9,779 bases of DNA, taken from NCBI GenBank assembly GCA_025936015.1, contig JAICUE010000069.1, positions 1 to 9,779 on the forward strand. Direction: 5' to 3'. The DNA is from Gemmatimonadaceae bacterium. Its GTDB lineage: Bacteria; Gemmatimonadota; Gemmatimonadetes; Gemmatimonadales; Gemmatimonadaceae. The notes below the pieces were generated by a model. It searched no databases and was not told the origin of the DNA. It saw only the letters and a program-made list of their open reading frames with translations. Below, in pieces: positions 1 through 6,325 of the stretch. The position numbers and the translations under genes are program-made. Numbering within the stretch: the stretch's first letter is position 1; each line of letters starts with the position of its first letter.

Positions 1-90
1 CCGTACACCGCGTTAGGCGTCGCCGGCGCGGTGCCCGACCTGAAGATGAAGACAGCGCCGGGAGGAGTGCTCTATGTCTTCACGCTCTGA
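1..90 (+). CDS. C-terminal end of an unidentified protein (partial)
   Basis: Frame 1 is open from the left edge to a TGA at 88-90, giving 29 residues that end in GGVLYVFTL. The stop lies 17 bases inside the next gene, which is typical of genes in one operon, and codon use (GC at third positions) matches the neighbours. A short beta-strand-like hydrophobic end would suit a beta-propeller enzyme such as a quinoprotein dehydrogenase, often found beside cytochrome c genes, but 29 residues are too few to identify it. It contains one TTA codon, in the GTTAGGC motif found throughout the window. Confidence 0.6.
   Translation, partial: PYTALGVAGAVPDLKMKTAPGGVLYVFTL
61..67 (+). promoter_or_regulatory. 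Ribosome binding site of the cytochrome c gene
   Basis: GGAGGAG stands six bases before the ATG at 74. This strong Shine-Dalgarno match decides that start over the in-frame ATG at 101, which has none. The site lies inside the end of the preceding reading frame. Confidence 0.75.
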
Positions 91-562
91 CCGCGCCCCG
101 ATGCGCGGCCGCCTCACGGTCGCTGCCTGCCTGACGCTGGTCGCGTCAGCGGCTGCCGTCCTCACCGCCTGCGACAAGAACCGCACTGACGTCGCCGGCG
201 GCGCGCAGCCGGCGAGCACCTTCTACATCGGTCCGCAGCCCGGTCCCGATCGCGCGCTCCCGGTCGCCGAGAACCCGTATCACGGCGACCGCACCGTCCT
301 CGCCGAGGGGCGGCAGCTGTTCAACAAGTTCAACTGCAGCGGCTGTCACGGCGACCATGCCGGCGGCGGGATGGGTCCGAGCCTCCGCGACAGCTCGTGG
401 TACTACGGCGGAAGCGAGTCGGACATCTTCGCCTCGATCACGGAGGGGCGGCAGCACGGGATGCCGGCCTGGGGATCGAAGCTGCCGCGCGACCAGATCT
501 GGAAGATCGTCACCTACATCAAGTCGCTGAGGACCCCCGATGAGCCCGACCCGCCGCGCTAG
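74..562 (+). CDS. Mono-haem cytochrome c lipoprotein
   Basis: This 162-residue protein is a predicted membrane-anchored class I cytochrome c that would carry electrons on the periplasmic face. Residues 14-33 form a lipoprotein signal ending in LTAC, with Cys33 as the likely lipid-modified residue. After a Gly/Pro-rich linker, the haem motif CSGCH is at 88-92, and the GMPAWG segment provides the probable axial methionine, Met130. The C-terminal helix (DQIWKIVTYIKSL) is the usual end of FixP/cbb3-type cytochrome domains (Cytochrome_CBB3). The gene overlaps the preceding frame by 17 bases and the oxidase subunit II gene by 23 bases, so translation is probably coupled. I infer that it donates electrons to the CuA/haem c subunit encoded next or links an upstream dehydrogenase to it. 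Other small c-type cytochromes of electron-transfer complexes, such as ActE of alternative complex III, cannot be excluded. Confidence 0.9.
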   Translation: MSSRSDRAPMRGRLTVAACLTLVASAAAVLTACDKNRTDVAGGAQPASTFYIGPQPGPDRALPVAENPYHGDRTVLAEGRQLFNKFNCSGCHGDHAGGGMGPSLRDSSWYYGGSESDIFASITEGRQHGMPAWGSKLPRDQIWKIVTYIKSLRTPDEPDPPR

Positions 563-1607
563 CGCGCACCCGTCGCGCGTTAGGCCTTTGCGCGTCAGGC
601 ACTCGCCCCTCGCGCCGGCGGTGCTGGCGGCGGCGGCGATCGCCGGCGTCGCGGCCTGTCAGGCGCCGATGTCGGTGTTCACCGGCGGCGGCGATGGCGG
701 GCGGCGGATCAGCGCACTCGCCTGGTTCCTGGTGATCGCCGCGGCGGTGGTCTACGTCGCGGTGATGGCACTCTTCCTCGTCGCGATGTCGCGCCACCGC
801 GACCGCGATCCGGCGGCGGTCGATCTGAGCGAGCCGGGTACGGGGTTCATCGTCTGGGGCGGCGGGGTGATGCCGGCGATCGTGTTGACGGTGGTGTTCG
901 TGGTCGGACTGGCGGCGATGGGCCGGTTCCCGGCGAGCGCGAGCCCGAACGCGCCGCACTTCACTGTTACCGGGCATCAGTGGTGGTGGCAAGTCGACTA
1001 CGACGATCCGGCGGGCCCGGGGCGATTCACGACTGCCAACGAGCTCCACGTCCCGGTCGGCGAAACGGTGCGCATCCGGCTCGTCTCGGCCGATGTCATT
1101 CACAGCTTCTGGGTGCCGGGGCTGCAGGGGAAGATCGACCTCATTCCCGGCGACACGAACGAGATCCGCATTCACGCCGAGAAGCCCGGAACGTATCGCG
1201 GACAGTGCGCCGAGTTCTGCGGCATGCAGCACGCGAACATGGCGTTCACGGTCGTCGCCGACAGCCCGGCGCGCTACGCGGCGTGGATCGCCGCCCAGCA
1301 GGCGCCGGCGAAGGAGCCGGTCGATTCGATGACCGCGTTAGGCAGGGAGCTGGTGACCGGCGGGCCGTGCGCGCTCTGCCACACGCTGCGCGGCACCAAC
1401 GCGCGCGGACAGGTGGCACCCGACCTGACGCACGTCGGGTCGCGCCTGACGATTGCCGCCGGTACGCTGCCGAACAACCTCGGCACGATGGAAGCGTGGG
1501 TCGCCAATGCACAGTCGATCAAGCCGGGAGCGAAGATGCCGACGATCACCCAGTTCAGCGGCGTCGAGCTGCGGGCGATCGCGCAGTATCTCGAGTCGGT
1601 GAAATGA
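540..1607 (+). CDS. ctaC: Cytochrome c oxidase subunit II with fused cytochrome c (caa3 type)
   Basis: This 355-residue protein accepts electrons at a binuclear CuA site and passes them to the haem a/copper centre of subunit I. An Arg-rich N terminus precedes a lipoprotein-like signal ending in VAAC (Cys40). Two membrane segments follow, at about 59-83 and 104-127. The CuA domain starts with the conserved aromatic GHQWWW at 145-150. Its ligands are His188, Cys223, Glu225 (backbone), Cys227, His231 and Met234. The C-terminal cytochrome c domain has CALCH at 277-281 and a probable axial Met333 in GAKMP. The whole CuA set is intact, so it should be functional. The start is supported by GAGGA at 529-533 and overlaps the cytochrome gene by 23 bases. 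Oxidase subunits usually lie together, but no subunit I, III or IV follows; they may lie upstream or elsewhere. Confidence 0.95.
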   Translation: MSPTRRASAHPSRVRPLRVRHSPLAPAVLAAAAIAGVAACQAPMSVFTGGGDGGRRISALAWFLVIAAAVVYVAVMALFLVAMSRHRDRDPAAVDLSEPGTGFIVWGGGVMPAIVLTVVFVVGLAAMGRFPASASPNAPHFTVTGHQWWWQVDYDDPAGPGRFTTANELHVPVGETVRIRLVSADVIHSFWVPGLQGKIDLIPGDTNEIRIHAEKPGTYRGQCAEFCGMQHANMAFTVVADSPARYAAWIAAQQAPAKEPVDSMTALGRELVTGGPCALCHTLRGTNARGQVAPDLTHVGSRLTIAAGTLPNNLGTMEAWVANAQSIKPGAKMPTITQFSGVELRAIAQYLESVK

Positions 1608-1647
1608 AGGAGCCGGGATCGGTGAACACTCAAGCGAGGACGACGCG

Positions 1648-2436
1648 ATGACGGATGGCGGAGGCGCACGGCGCGGGAGGCGATGCCTGACGATGGCGAT
1701 TGGCGCGCTTGCCGCGGGAGCGGTGGTGGCGGCGTGCAACCGCGGAGCAGGAGGCAACTCGGACACCGCGCGCAACTCGTCGGCGCGGAGCGCGTCGGCG
1801 AAAGACTGCTCGGCGGTGCCCGACGCGGACGCCCTCAAGCGGTTCGTCCGCGCCGCTCCTGACTCGGGGGAAGCGGGCGGGCTGTTCGGCGGACGCGCCG
1901 AGTGGGCGGCGGTGGTCAACCGCGCCGGCCAGCTCTGCGCGACCGTCATCGGCAAGGACTCGTTAGGCGGGCGCTGGCCCGGGAGCCGGAACATCGCGCG
2001 GGCAAAGGCGTTCACCGCCAACGGCTTCAGCACCGATACGCTCGCGCTGTCGACCGCGCGGCTCTACACGCTCGTGCAGCCCGGGCATTCGTTGTACGGC
2101 GTCGCGCAGCCGGAACCGTACGACCCGGCATGCCTCACCGATGACGACGACCGTGTCTGCGGCGGGGCGATCGCCTTCGGCGGCGGGGTCCCGCTCTACA
2201 AGAACGGACGGATCGTCGGCGGGCTCGGGGTCAGCGGCGATACGCCGTGCGCCGACCACGAGATCGCGAAGCGCATCCGGCACATGGCCGGACTCGACCC
2301 GAAAGGTGGGATGACGGTGGACGACATCACCTATTCCAGCGTCGATCATCCGAGCATCTACACTCACCCGCTCTGCCCGAACACCTGGCGCAATGGTCAA
2401 AAGATCGGCGAAGAGCCCCCGGCAAGCGGCTACTGA
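1648..2436 (+). CDS. GlcG/HbpS-type haem-binding-family lipoprotein
   Basis: This 262-residue protein belongs by pattern to the GlcG/HbpS-like family (formerly DUF336). Members bind haem or small ligands and often occur next to c-type cytochromes and quinoprotein dehydrogenases. Residues 14-30 form a lipoprotein signal (VAAC, Cys30), followed by a low-complexity Ser/Ala/Arg linker to about 53. The family core is visible as AEWAAVVNRAGQL (84-96), SRNIARAKAFTAN (113-125), GGGVPLYKNGRIVGGLGVSG (178-197) and CADHEIAKRI (201-210). A C-terminal tail of about 40 residues ends the protein. Six cysteines besides Cys30 and Cys13 (54, 97, 162, 171, 201, 243) are unusual for the family and could form disulfides outside the cytoplasm. 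GAGGA at 1636-1640 sets the start, 40 bp after the oxidase gene. Haem binding itself is inferred from the family; no ligand can be assigned from sequence. Confidence 0.85.
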   Translation: MTDGGGARRGRRCLTMAIGALAAGAVVAACNRGAGGNSDTARNSSARSASAKDCSAVPDADALKRFVRAAPDSGEAGGLFGGRAEWAAVVNRAGQLCATVIGKDSLGGRWPGSRNIARAKAFTANGFSTDTLALSTARLYTLVQPGHSLYGVAQPEPYDPACLTDDDDRVCGGAIAFGGGVPLYKNGRIVGGLGVSGDTPCADHEIAKRIRHMAGLDPKGGMTVDDITYSSVDHPSIYTHPLCPNTWRNGQKIGEEPPASGY

Positions 2437-2476
2437 GCGCCGCGGCGCGCCTGCCGCGCGGCGACGGACGACCGCG

Positions 2477-2944
2477 GTGAACAACGACGAGGAAAAGGCG
2501 GCCGGCTGCATCCGCGCCCTCGTCGCCGCGTTGCAGACCTCGGCGCGCGCGGTGGAGGCGCGCACCGGACTGACCAACGCGCAACTCTTTCTCCTCCGCC
2601 AGATCGCCAGCGGCCGCGAGCCGACGGTCAACGATCTCGCCGAGCAGGCGAGGGCGGCCCAGAGCTCCGTTTCGGTCGTCGTCGCCAGGCTGGTACGCGC
2701 CGGTCACGTGACGCGCGGCCGTGTGGCCGGCGACGGTCGCCGGGTCGCGTTGACGGTGACGCCGCGCGGCCGGGCCGCGCTCCGCCGGGCGCCCCCGCCG
2801 GCGGCCGAGCGACTGCTCGGCGCGTTAGGCAGGCTCGCCCCGACTGACCTCCGGTCGATCGGCCGCGGGCTTGGCGCGCTGCTCGGCGAGCTCGAGGCGG
2901 GATCGACCGAGGCCGCCCCCCTGCTCTTCGAGCCGCCGCGCTGA
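2477..2944 (+). CDS. MarR-family transcriptional regulator
   Basis: This 155-residue protein has the winged-helix layout of MarR repressors. Helices at about 8-30 and 33-45 precede the helix-turn-helix (TVNDLAEQARAAQSSVSVVV, 50-69). The wing has the DGRR signature at 86-89, followed by LTVTPRG. C-terminal helices (about 107-140) would form the dimer interface. The length is normal for the family. The start is uncertain: the GTG at 2477 gives the usual length but has only a weak ribosome site, whereas the ATG at 2393 would add 28 Arg/Ala-rich residues and overlap the preceding gene by 44 bases, also with no good site. As the last gene of the cluster it may regulate the upstream respiratory genes, which is inference from position. 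The only early cysteine is Cys11, so a thiol-sensing mechanism is not evident. Confidence 0.85.
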   Translation: MNNDEEKAAGCIRALVAALQTSARAVEARTGLTNAQLFLLRQIASGREPTVNDLAEQARAAQSSVSVVVARLVRAGHVTRGRVAGDGRRVALTVTPRGRAALRRAPPPAAERLLGALGRLAPTDLRSIGRGLGALLGELEAGSTEAAPLLFEPPR

Positions 2945-2952
2945 GCCTCGTA

Positions 2953-2979
2953 CCGTCGAGCAGGTCCCCTGCCCGACGG
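2953..2979. terminator. Hairpin between convergent genes, possible bidirectional terminator
   Basis: CCGTCG-A-GCAGG-TCC-CCTGC-C-CGACGG forms an 11-pair GC-rich stem with one internal A/C mismatch and a three-base loop. It lies 9 bp after the regulator stop and 33 bp beyond the stop of the convergent peptidase gene. There is no immediate U-run on either side; an AT-rich stretch (2994-3009) comes only about 14 bp later on the plus strand. It may terminate transcription or simply protect mRNA ends. Confidence 0.6.
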
Positions 2980-3012
2980 CACGACGCCGCGCTCATTTAT
3001 TATCCTTTGCTA

Positions 3013-4863
3013 CTATTTCGTCGTCGTACCGTGCAGAATCCCGGTACGGATCCGCAGCGCCTTGCCTGAGGCTTTGGGGTCGATCGTCACCCGGCTCTCG
3101 GCACGCGACTCGAAGCGGAGCGCGCCGGCCAGCGTCAGCGTCTGCGCGCCGCGGCGGACCTGGATCGGCAGCGGCCCGCCCTCGGTACCGTTGCTGTACT
3201 TCGAGCGGAAGCGGTCGCCGAACGTGACGTCGGAAACCGGGATGTCACCGACGGCGACGAGGACGTCGCCAGCGCGGACACCGGCCTGCTGCGCCGCGCT
3301 CCCCTCGGCGACGCTGGTGACGCGGACGCCGCCGGAGTCGGGCTGGGTGAAGATGCCTAACCGCGGCTCGCGCAGGCTGTCGGTGACGTAGGAGAAGCCG
3401 GCGAGGGGAAGGACTGTCGCCCACGGATACGGCTCGCGCCCGTCGATGTACTTCGCGTCGAAGTCGGCGAAGCTCCTGCCGCCGGCGGCGCGGCTGACCG
3501 CGCCCCACCACTCGGCGTCGGTGAAGCCGCGCCCCTTCTTCCATGCGGTGTTGTACAGCTCACGCATCACGTCGTCGAGCGACCGGTGATTGTTGCTCCC
3601 GTCGCGGATCATGATGTCGAGCATCAGCCCGGCGAGCGATCCCTTCGGGTAGTAGATGTAGCCGGTGCCGTCGGTCGGATGGATCCAGGTGGACAGCGAG
3701 GCATCCTCGAGCGCGACCGGTGGCGCGGCCGCGACCTCGCCGATCTTCCCGGTCGTCGTCTCGACGAAGTTCGCGCTGTCGACGATCCCGCCGCGGACGA
3801 GCGCGAGGTCGGCGTAGTAGTCGGTGATCCCCTCGCTGACCCACAGCCAGGCGGTCGGCTGCGGCTCGTCATAACGGTAAGGGGTCATGTCGGCCGGACG
3901 GAGCCGCTTGACGTTCCAGGCGTGGAACATCTCGTGGGCGTAGAGCGACGGCATGAACGGGTTGCCTAACGCGTAGGGCGAGATGACGTCGACGTGCGAG
4001 TTCTGGTGCTCGAGCCCACTGGCCCCGGCGTAGGTCGAGTCGGCGATCTGCATGACGGTGTACGTCGAGAACGGCGCCTCACCGAAGACGGCGATCTCCT
4101 GCGGCAGCGACTTCGCGATCGCGTTCCACTCGTCGCGGCGGTTCTGGCCGGCGACGAATCCCTTCGGGTACGTCGCGAAGCGCGCCCAGACCGGGCCGAC
4201 TCGCGTGCTGTCGATGTCGAACGACCCGACGAAGAAGGGCATGTCGACGAGGTCGTGGTAGTTCTTCGCCGAGTAGCCGTGCGCACCCGAGCCGGTTCCG
4301 GCGTCGGCGACGGACGTCATTCCCGTCGCGACGAGCCACGACGGCTGGGTGTGGACGGTCACCGTCGCCGGCCAATCGAAGCCGCGTCCCTCCGGGTAGA
4401 GGAAGACGTTCGTCCCGTTGAAGAGCGCGAAGTCGGGCTGCGCCCAGGCCATCGCGTTGTCGAGCGAATCGGCGAGGAAGTCGAACTTCACCGTGATCCG
4501 CTTCGCGCCGTCAGGCCTGACGCGCCAGGTGTCGTAGTCGACCTTGTCCCACTCGAGGGGCTTGCCGTCCGCGGTCGGCGTGAACGCCGACACCCACTTC
4601 GCGAACCAGGTCATCTCGTAGGCGCCGGGCGTCCACGCCGGGAGCGAGAGGATCACCGGCGCCGAGCCGCTCGTCGCGAAGGTCATCGAGACCTGGAGCG
4701 TACGGTTAGGCGCGGTGGTGCTGTCGAAGGTGACGTCGTAGCGGACGTCGGAGATCGGCGCGGAGACGACGACGGCGGTGGTCGTACCACGGGACTGCGC
4801 CGGCGCGGCGCCAGGCAGAGCCGCGGTGACGACGAGGAGGGCGGCGAGGTGCGGGATGCGCAT
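3013..4863 (-). CDS. Exported M61-family metallopeptidase with PDZ domain
   Basis: This 616-residue protein matches the glycyl aminopeptidase family M61, zinc peptidases that remove N-terminal residues from peptides. Residues 1-22 form a signal peptide ending in APA, so it acts in the periplasm or outside. The beta-rich N-terminal domain spans about 35-215. The catalytic domain has the family GLEHQNS motif at 283-289, the zinc site HEMFH at 310-314 and a downstream glutamate in SEG (Glu344). A PDZ domain (about 498-580, with VRVTSVAEGSAAQQAGVRAGD) follows, as is usual for bacterial M61 enzymes, and the length is normal. The frame is open far upstream of 4863, but the start chosen begins the signal peptide, and the residues before it are Arg/Pro/Ser-rich and unlike protein. 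No Shine-Dalgarno sequence precedes this ATG; a pyrimidine-rich stretch does, so leaderless or SD-independent initiation is possible. Its neighbours do not show its substrate. Confidence 0.93.
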   Translation of the reverse strand: MRIPHLAALLVVTAALPGAAPAQSRGTTTAVVVSAPISDVRYDVTFDSTTAPNRTLQVSMTFATSGSAPVILSLPAWTPGAYEMTWFAKWVSAFTPTADGKPLEWDKVDYDTWRVRPDGAKRITVKFDFLADSLDNAMAWAQPDFALFNGTNVFLYPEGRGFDWPATVTVHTQPSWLVATGMTSVADAGTGSGAHGYSAKNYHDLVDMPFFVGSFDIDSTRVGPVWARFATYPKGFVAGQNRRDEWNAIAKSLPQEIAVFGEAPFSTYTVMQIADSTYAGASGLEHQNSHVDVISPYALGNPFMPSLYAHEMFHAWNVKRLRPADMTPYRYDEPQPTAWLWVSEGITDYYADLALVRGGIVDSANFVETTTGKIGEVAAAPPVALEDASLSTWIHPTDGTGYIYYPKGSLAGLMLDIMIRDGSNNHRSLDDVMRELYNTAWKKGRGFTDAEWWGAVSRAAGGRSFADFDAKYIDGREPYPWATVLPLAGFSYVTDSLREPRLGIFTQPDSGGVRVTSVAEGSAAQQAGVRAGDVLVAVGDIPVSDVTFGDRFRSKYSNGTEGGPLPIQVRRGAQTLTLAGALRFESRAESRVTIDPKASGKALRIRTGILHGTTTK

Positions 4864-5069
4864 GCGAAACGGAAGAAGGTTGGGGGTTGCTGGAAGATAG
4901 CGCGGAAGCGGGAGAGAAACTGCTCCGATCGTGAAGCGGCCGAGCGGACGACGAGCGACGCAACGCGGTGTGCAAGTCTCGAGGCGGCGAGCGTCCAGGA
5001 AGCGGCAGACTCGCGCGAAGGCTGGGTCTGCGCGTACGTTGGCCGGACTCAGACTCGAGGCGACCGAAG
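4864..5069. promoter_or_regulatory. Divergent intergenic region, probable promoters for both neighbours
   Basis: These 206 bases separate the divergent peptidase and DUF4349 genes, so each should have a promoter here. The best minus-strand -10 candidate is TATCTT (4894-4899 read in reverse), but no good -35 accompanies it. I see no convincing plus-strand pair and no clear operator palindrome. GAGG at 5057-5060 is the likely ribosome site of the plus-strand gene. Confidence 0.4.
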
Positions 5070-6041
5070 ATGCGATGGACGAAATGCACGCTGGCCGTGG
5101 TGGCGATTCTCGCGCTCGCGTGCGAGAAGAACGACAGCAACAGGTCGCCGAGCCGATCGGACGAGGTGCTCGGGTACGGGCAGGGCGGCCTGGGGACTGG
5201 TGGCGGGGGCGGTGGTGGTGTCGGCGGGGTCGGGGGTTCGCCGCGCCCCGGCCGCCCCGGAGCACGCACGGAGGCCGCCGCCGCGCCGCCGATGGCGGTC
5301 GTCCAGCAATCGGTGGTGGATGCGGCCGACGCGAGCAACGGCAGCGACGCGGCCGATTCGTCGCCTAACGCTGCGGCGGCGAGCGCGATGCTCATCCGCA
5401 CCGGCACTGCGACGATCGAAGTCGACTCGCTCGAACCCGGAGTGGCGCGACTACGGGCGCTCGCGCAGCGACTCGGCGGGTACGTCGGCAACACCTCGAT
5501 GCAGACGGGAAAGGACCAGCTCCGCAGCGCGACGGTCGAGATCAAGGTCCCGGCCGATCACTGGCAGCAGCTGCTGTCCGGTCTCAAGCCAGTCGGCAGC
5601 CTCGAGGCGCTGAGCGAGCAAGCCGAGGACGTCGGCCAGGAGTTCGTCGATGTGCAGGCGCGGGTCGCGAACTCACGGCGCCTCGAGCAGCGCCTGATCG
5701 CCCTCCTCGCCAACCGCACCGGCAAGCTCCAGGACGCCCTCGAGGTCGAGCGCGAGCTCGCCCGCGTCCGCGAGGAGATCGACCGTTATGAGGGCCGCAT
5801 CCGCTACCTCCAGACGCGGACCGCGATCAGCACGATGACGGTGACGATCCACGAACCCGGCCCCGTCCTCGGCGCGAAGCCGGGCGCGAGCCCGATCGCC
5901 GACGCATTCCGCGACGCCTGGCGGCTGTTCGTCGGAGTGATCGCCTTCCTGATCGCGAGCCTGGGCGTACTGATTCCGCTCGGCTTGGTCGCGCTTCTCG
6001 CGTGGTGGATAGTGCGGCGGGCGAAAGGCGAAAAATCCTGA
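5070..6041 (+). CDS. DUF4349-domain lipoprotein with C-terminal membrane helix
   Basis: This 323-residue protein belongs to the DUF4349 family, whose molecular function is not established. A short signal ends in LALAC (Cys18), suggesting a lipoprotein. A Gly-rich linker (about 35-56, including seven consecutive glycines) and an Ala/Pro-rich stretch lead to the DUF4349 core from about 107. The core has a beta segment (IRTGTATIEVDSL), a GGYVGNTSMQ turn (136-145) and VEIKVPADHW (156-165). A strongly charged probable coiled coil spans about 195-248 (REEIDRYEGRIRYLQTR near its end), then a membrane helix runs from about 287 to 315, with a short cytoplasmic tail RRAKGEKS. An in-frame ATG at 4968 exists, but 5070 starts the signal peptide and has GAGG nine bases before it. 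The last four codons and the stop lie within the repeat island that follows, so the original tail may have been replaced. An envelope role is inferred only from topology. Confidence 0.88.
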   Translation: MRWTKCTLAVVAILALACEKNDSNRSPSRSDEVLGYGQGGLGTGGGGGGGVGGVGGSPRPGRPGARTEAAAAPPMAVVQQSVVDAADASNGSDAADSSPNAAAASAMLIRTGTATIEVDSLEPGVARLRALAQRLGGYVGNTSMQTGKDQLRSATVEIKVPADHWQQLLSGLKPVGSLEALSEQAEDVGQEFVDVQARVANSRRLEQRLIALLANRTGKLQDALEVERELARVREEIDRYEGRIRYLQTRTAISTMTVTIHEPGPVLGAKPGASPIADAFRDAWRLFVGVIAFLIASLGVLIPLGLVALLAWWIVRRAKGEKS

Positions 6042-6113
6042 TTATGGAAGTAGGACGGGCGAAAAATCCTGATTATGGAAGTAGGACGGACGAAAAATCC
6101 TGATTATGGGAGT
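6029..6113 (+). repeat. 31-bp tandem repeat, about 2.7 copies
   Basis: Two copies (6029-6059, 6060-6090) differ only at the last base. A third (6091-about 6113) matches for about 20 bases and then runs into the AGTCTCGAAACT inverted-repeat arm. The unit begins CGAAAAATCCTGATTATGG. The first copy contains the TGA stop (6039-6041) of the DUF4349 gene. Confidence 0.93.
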
Positions 6114-6155
6114 CTCGAAACTGCCCCGCCGTCGACATTCCGTTCCCCCCCGGTA

Positions 6156-6285
6156 GTTTCGAGACTTCCCAGCATCTGGCCGTTTCGAGACTTCCAAGCA
6201 TCTGGCCGTTTCGAGACTTCCAAGCATCCCGCCGTTTCGATACTTCCAAGCATCCAGCCGTTTCGATACTTCCACACATCCAGCA
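6156..6285 (-). repeat. 26-bp tandem repeat, five copies plus a decayed sixth
   Basis: The units are 6156-6181, 6182-6207, 6208-6233, 6234-6259 and 6260-6285, with a diverged partial copy at 6286-6310. On the plus strand each starts GTTTCGAGACTTCC or GTTTCGATACTTCC. The core read on the minus strand (GGAAGTCTCGAAAC) resembles the left array's arm, so both arrays seem related. Copies differ at one to several bases, with the right end most diverged. Units abut without spacers, so this is not a CRISPR array. Confidence 0.93.
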
Positions 6286-6325
6286 TCTTCGAGACTTCCA
6301 TTCTTCCGCATTTTTCGCCTCTCCC

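Larger units (their letters stand above)
6027..6319. repeat. Composite repeat island bounded by an inverted sequence
   Basis: This region between the DUF4349 and OPT genes carries no credible gene. Its left end, GGCGAAAAAT (6027-6036) then ATGGAAGT (6043-6050), recurs inverted at the right end, as the complements of 6310-6319 and 6294-6301, with similar spacing. Inside, a left tandem array and a right tandem array face each other around a C-rich centre. AGTCTCGAAACT (6111-6122) pairs perfectly with AGTTTCGAGACT (6155-6166), so the island could fold as a cruciform or long RNA hairpin. Base composition is clearly more AT-rich than the flanking genes, which suggests an inserted or expanded element. 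No transposase or target-site duplication was recognised. Confidence 0.85.

Noticed and set aside
4509..4522. Perfect 14-bp palindrome CGTCAGGCCTGACG as a possible operator
   Set aside because: It lies inside the peptidase coding sequence and GC-rich palindromes of this size can arise by chance; no second copy was seen.
4864..5265. Upstream extension of the peptidase frame
   Set aside because: The added 134 residues are low-complexity Arg/Pro/Ser and would bury the signal peptide that begins at 4863.
3994..5613. A 539-residue plus-strand open frame opposite the peptidase gene
   Set aside because: It is Arg/Gly/Asp-rich with no domain and lies antisense to the well-supported M61 gene; it is a GC-driven shadow.
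6156..6285. Possible CRISPR array
   Set aside because: The 26-bp units abut with no unique spacers and no cas genes are present.
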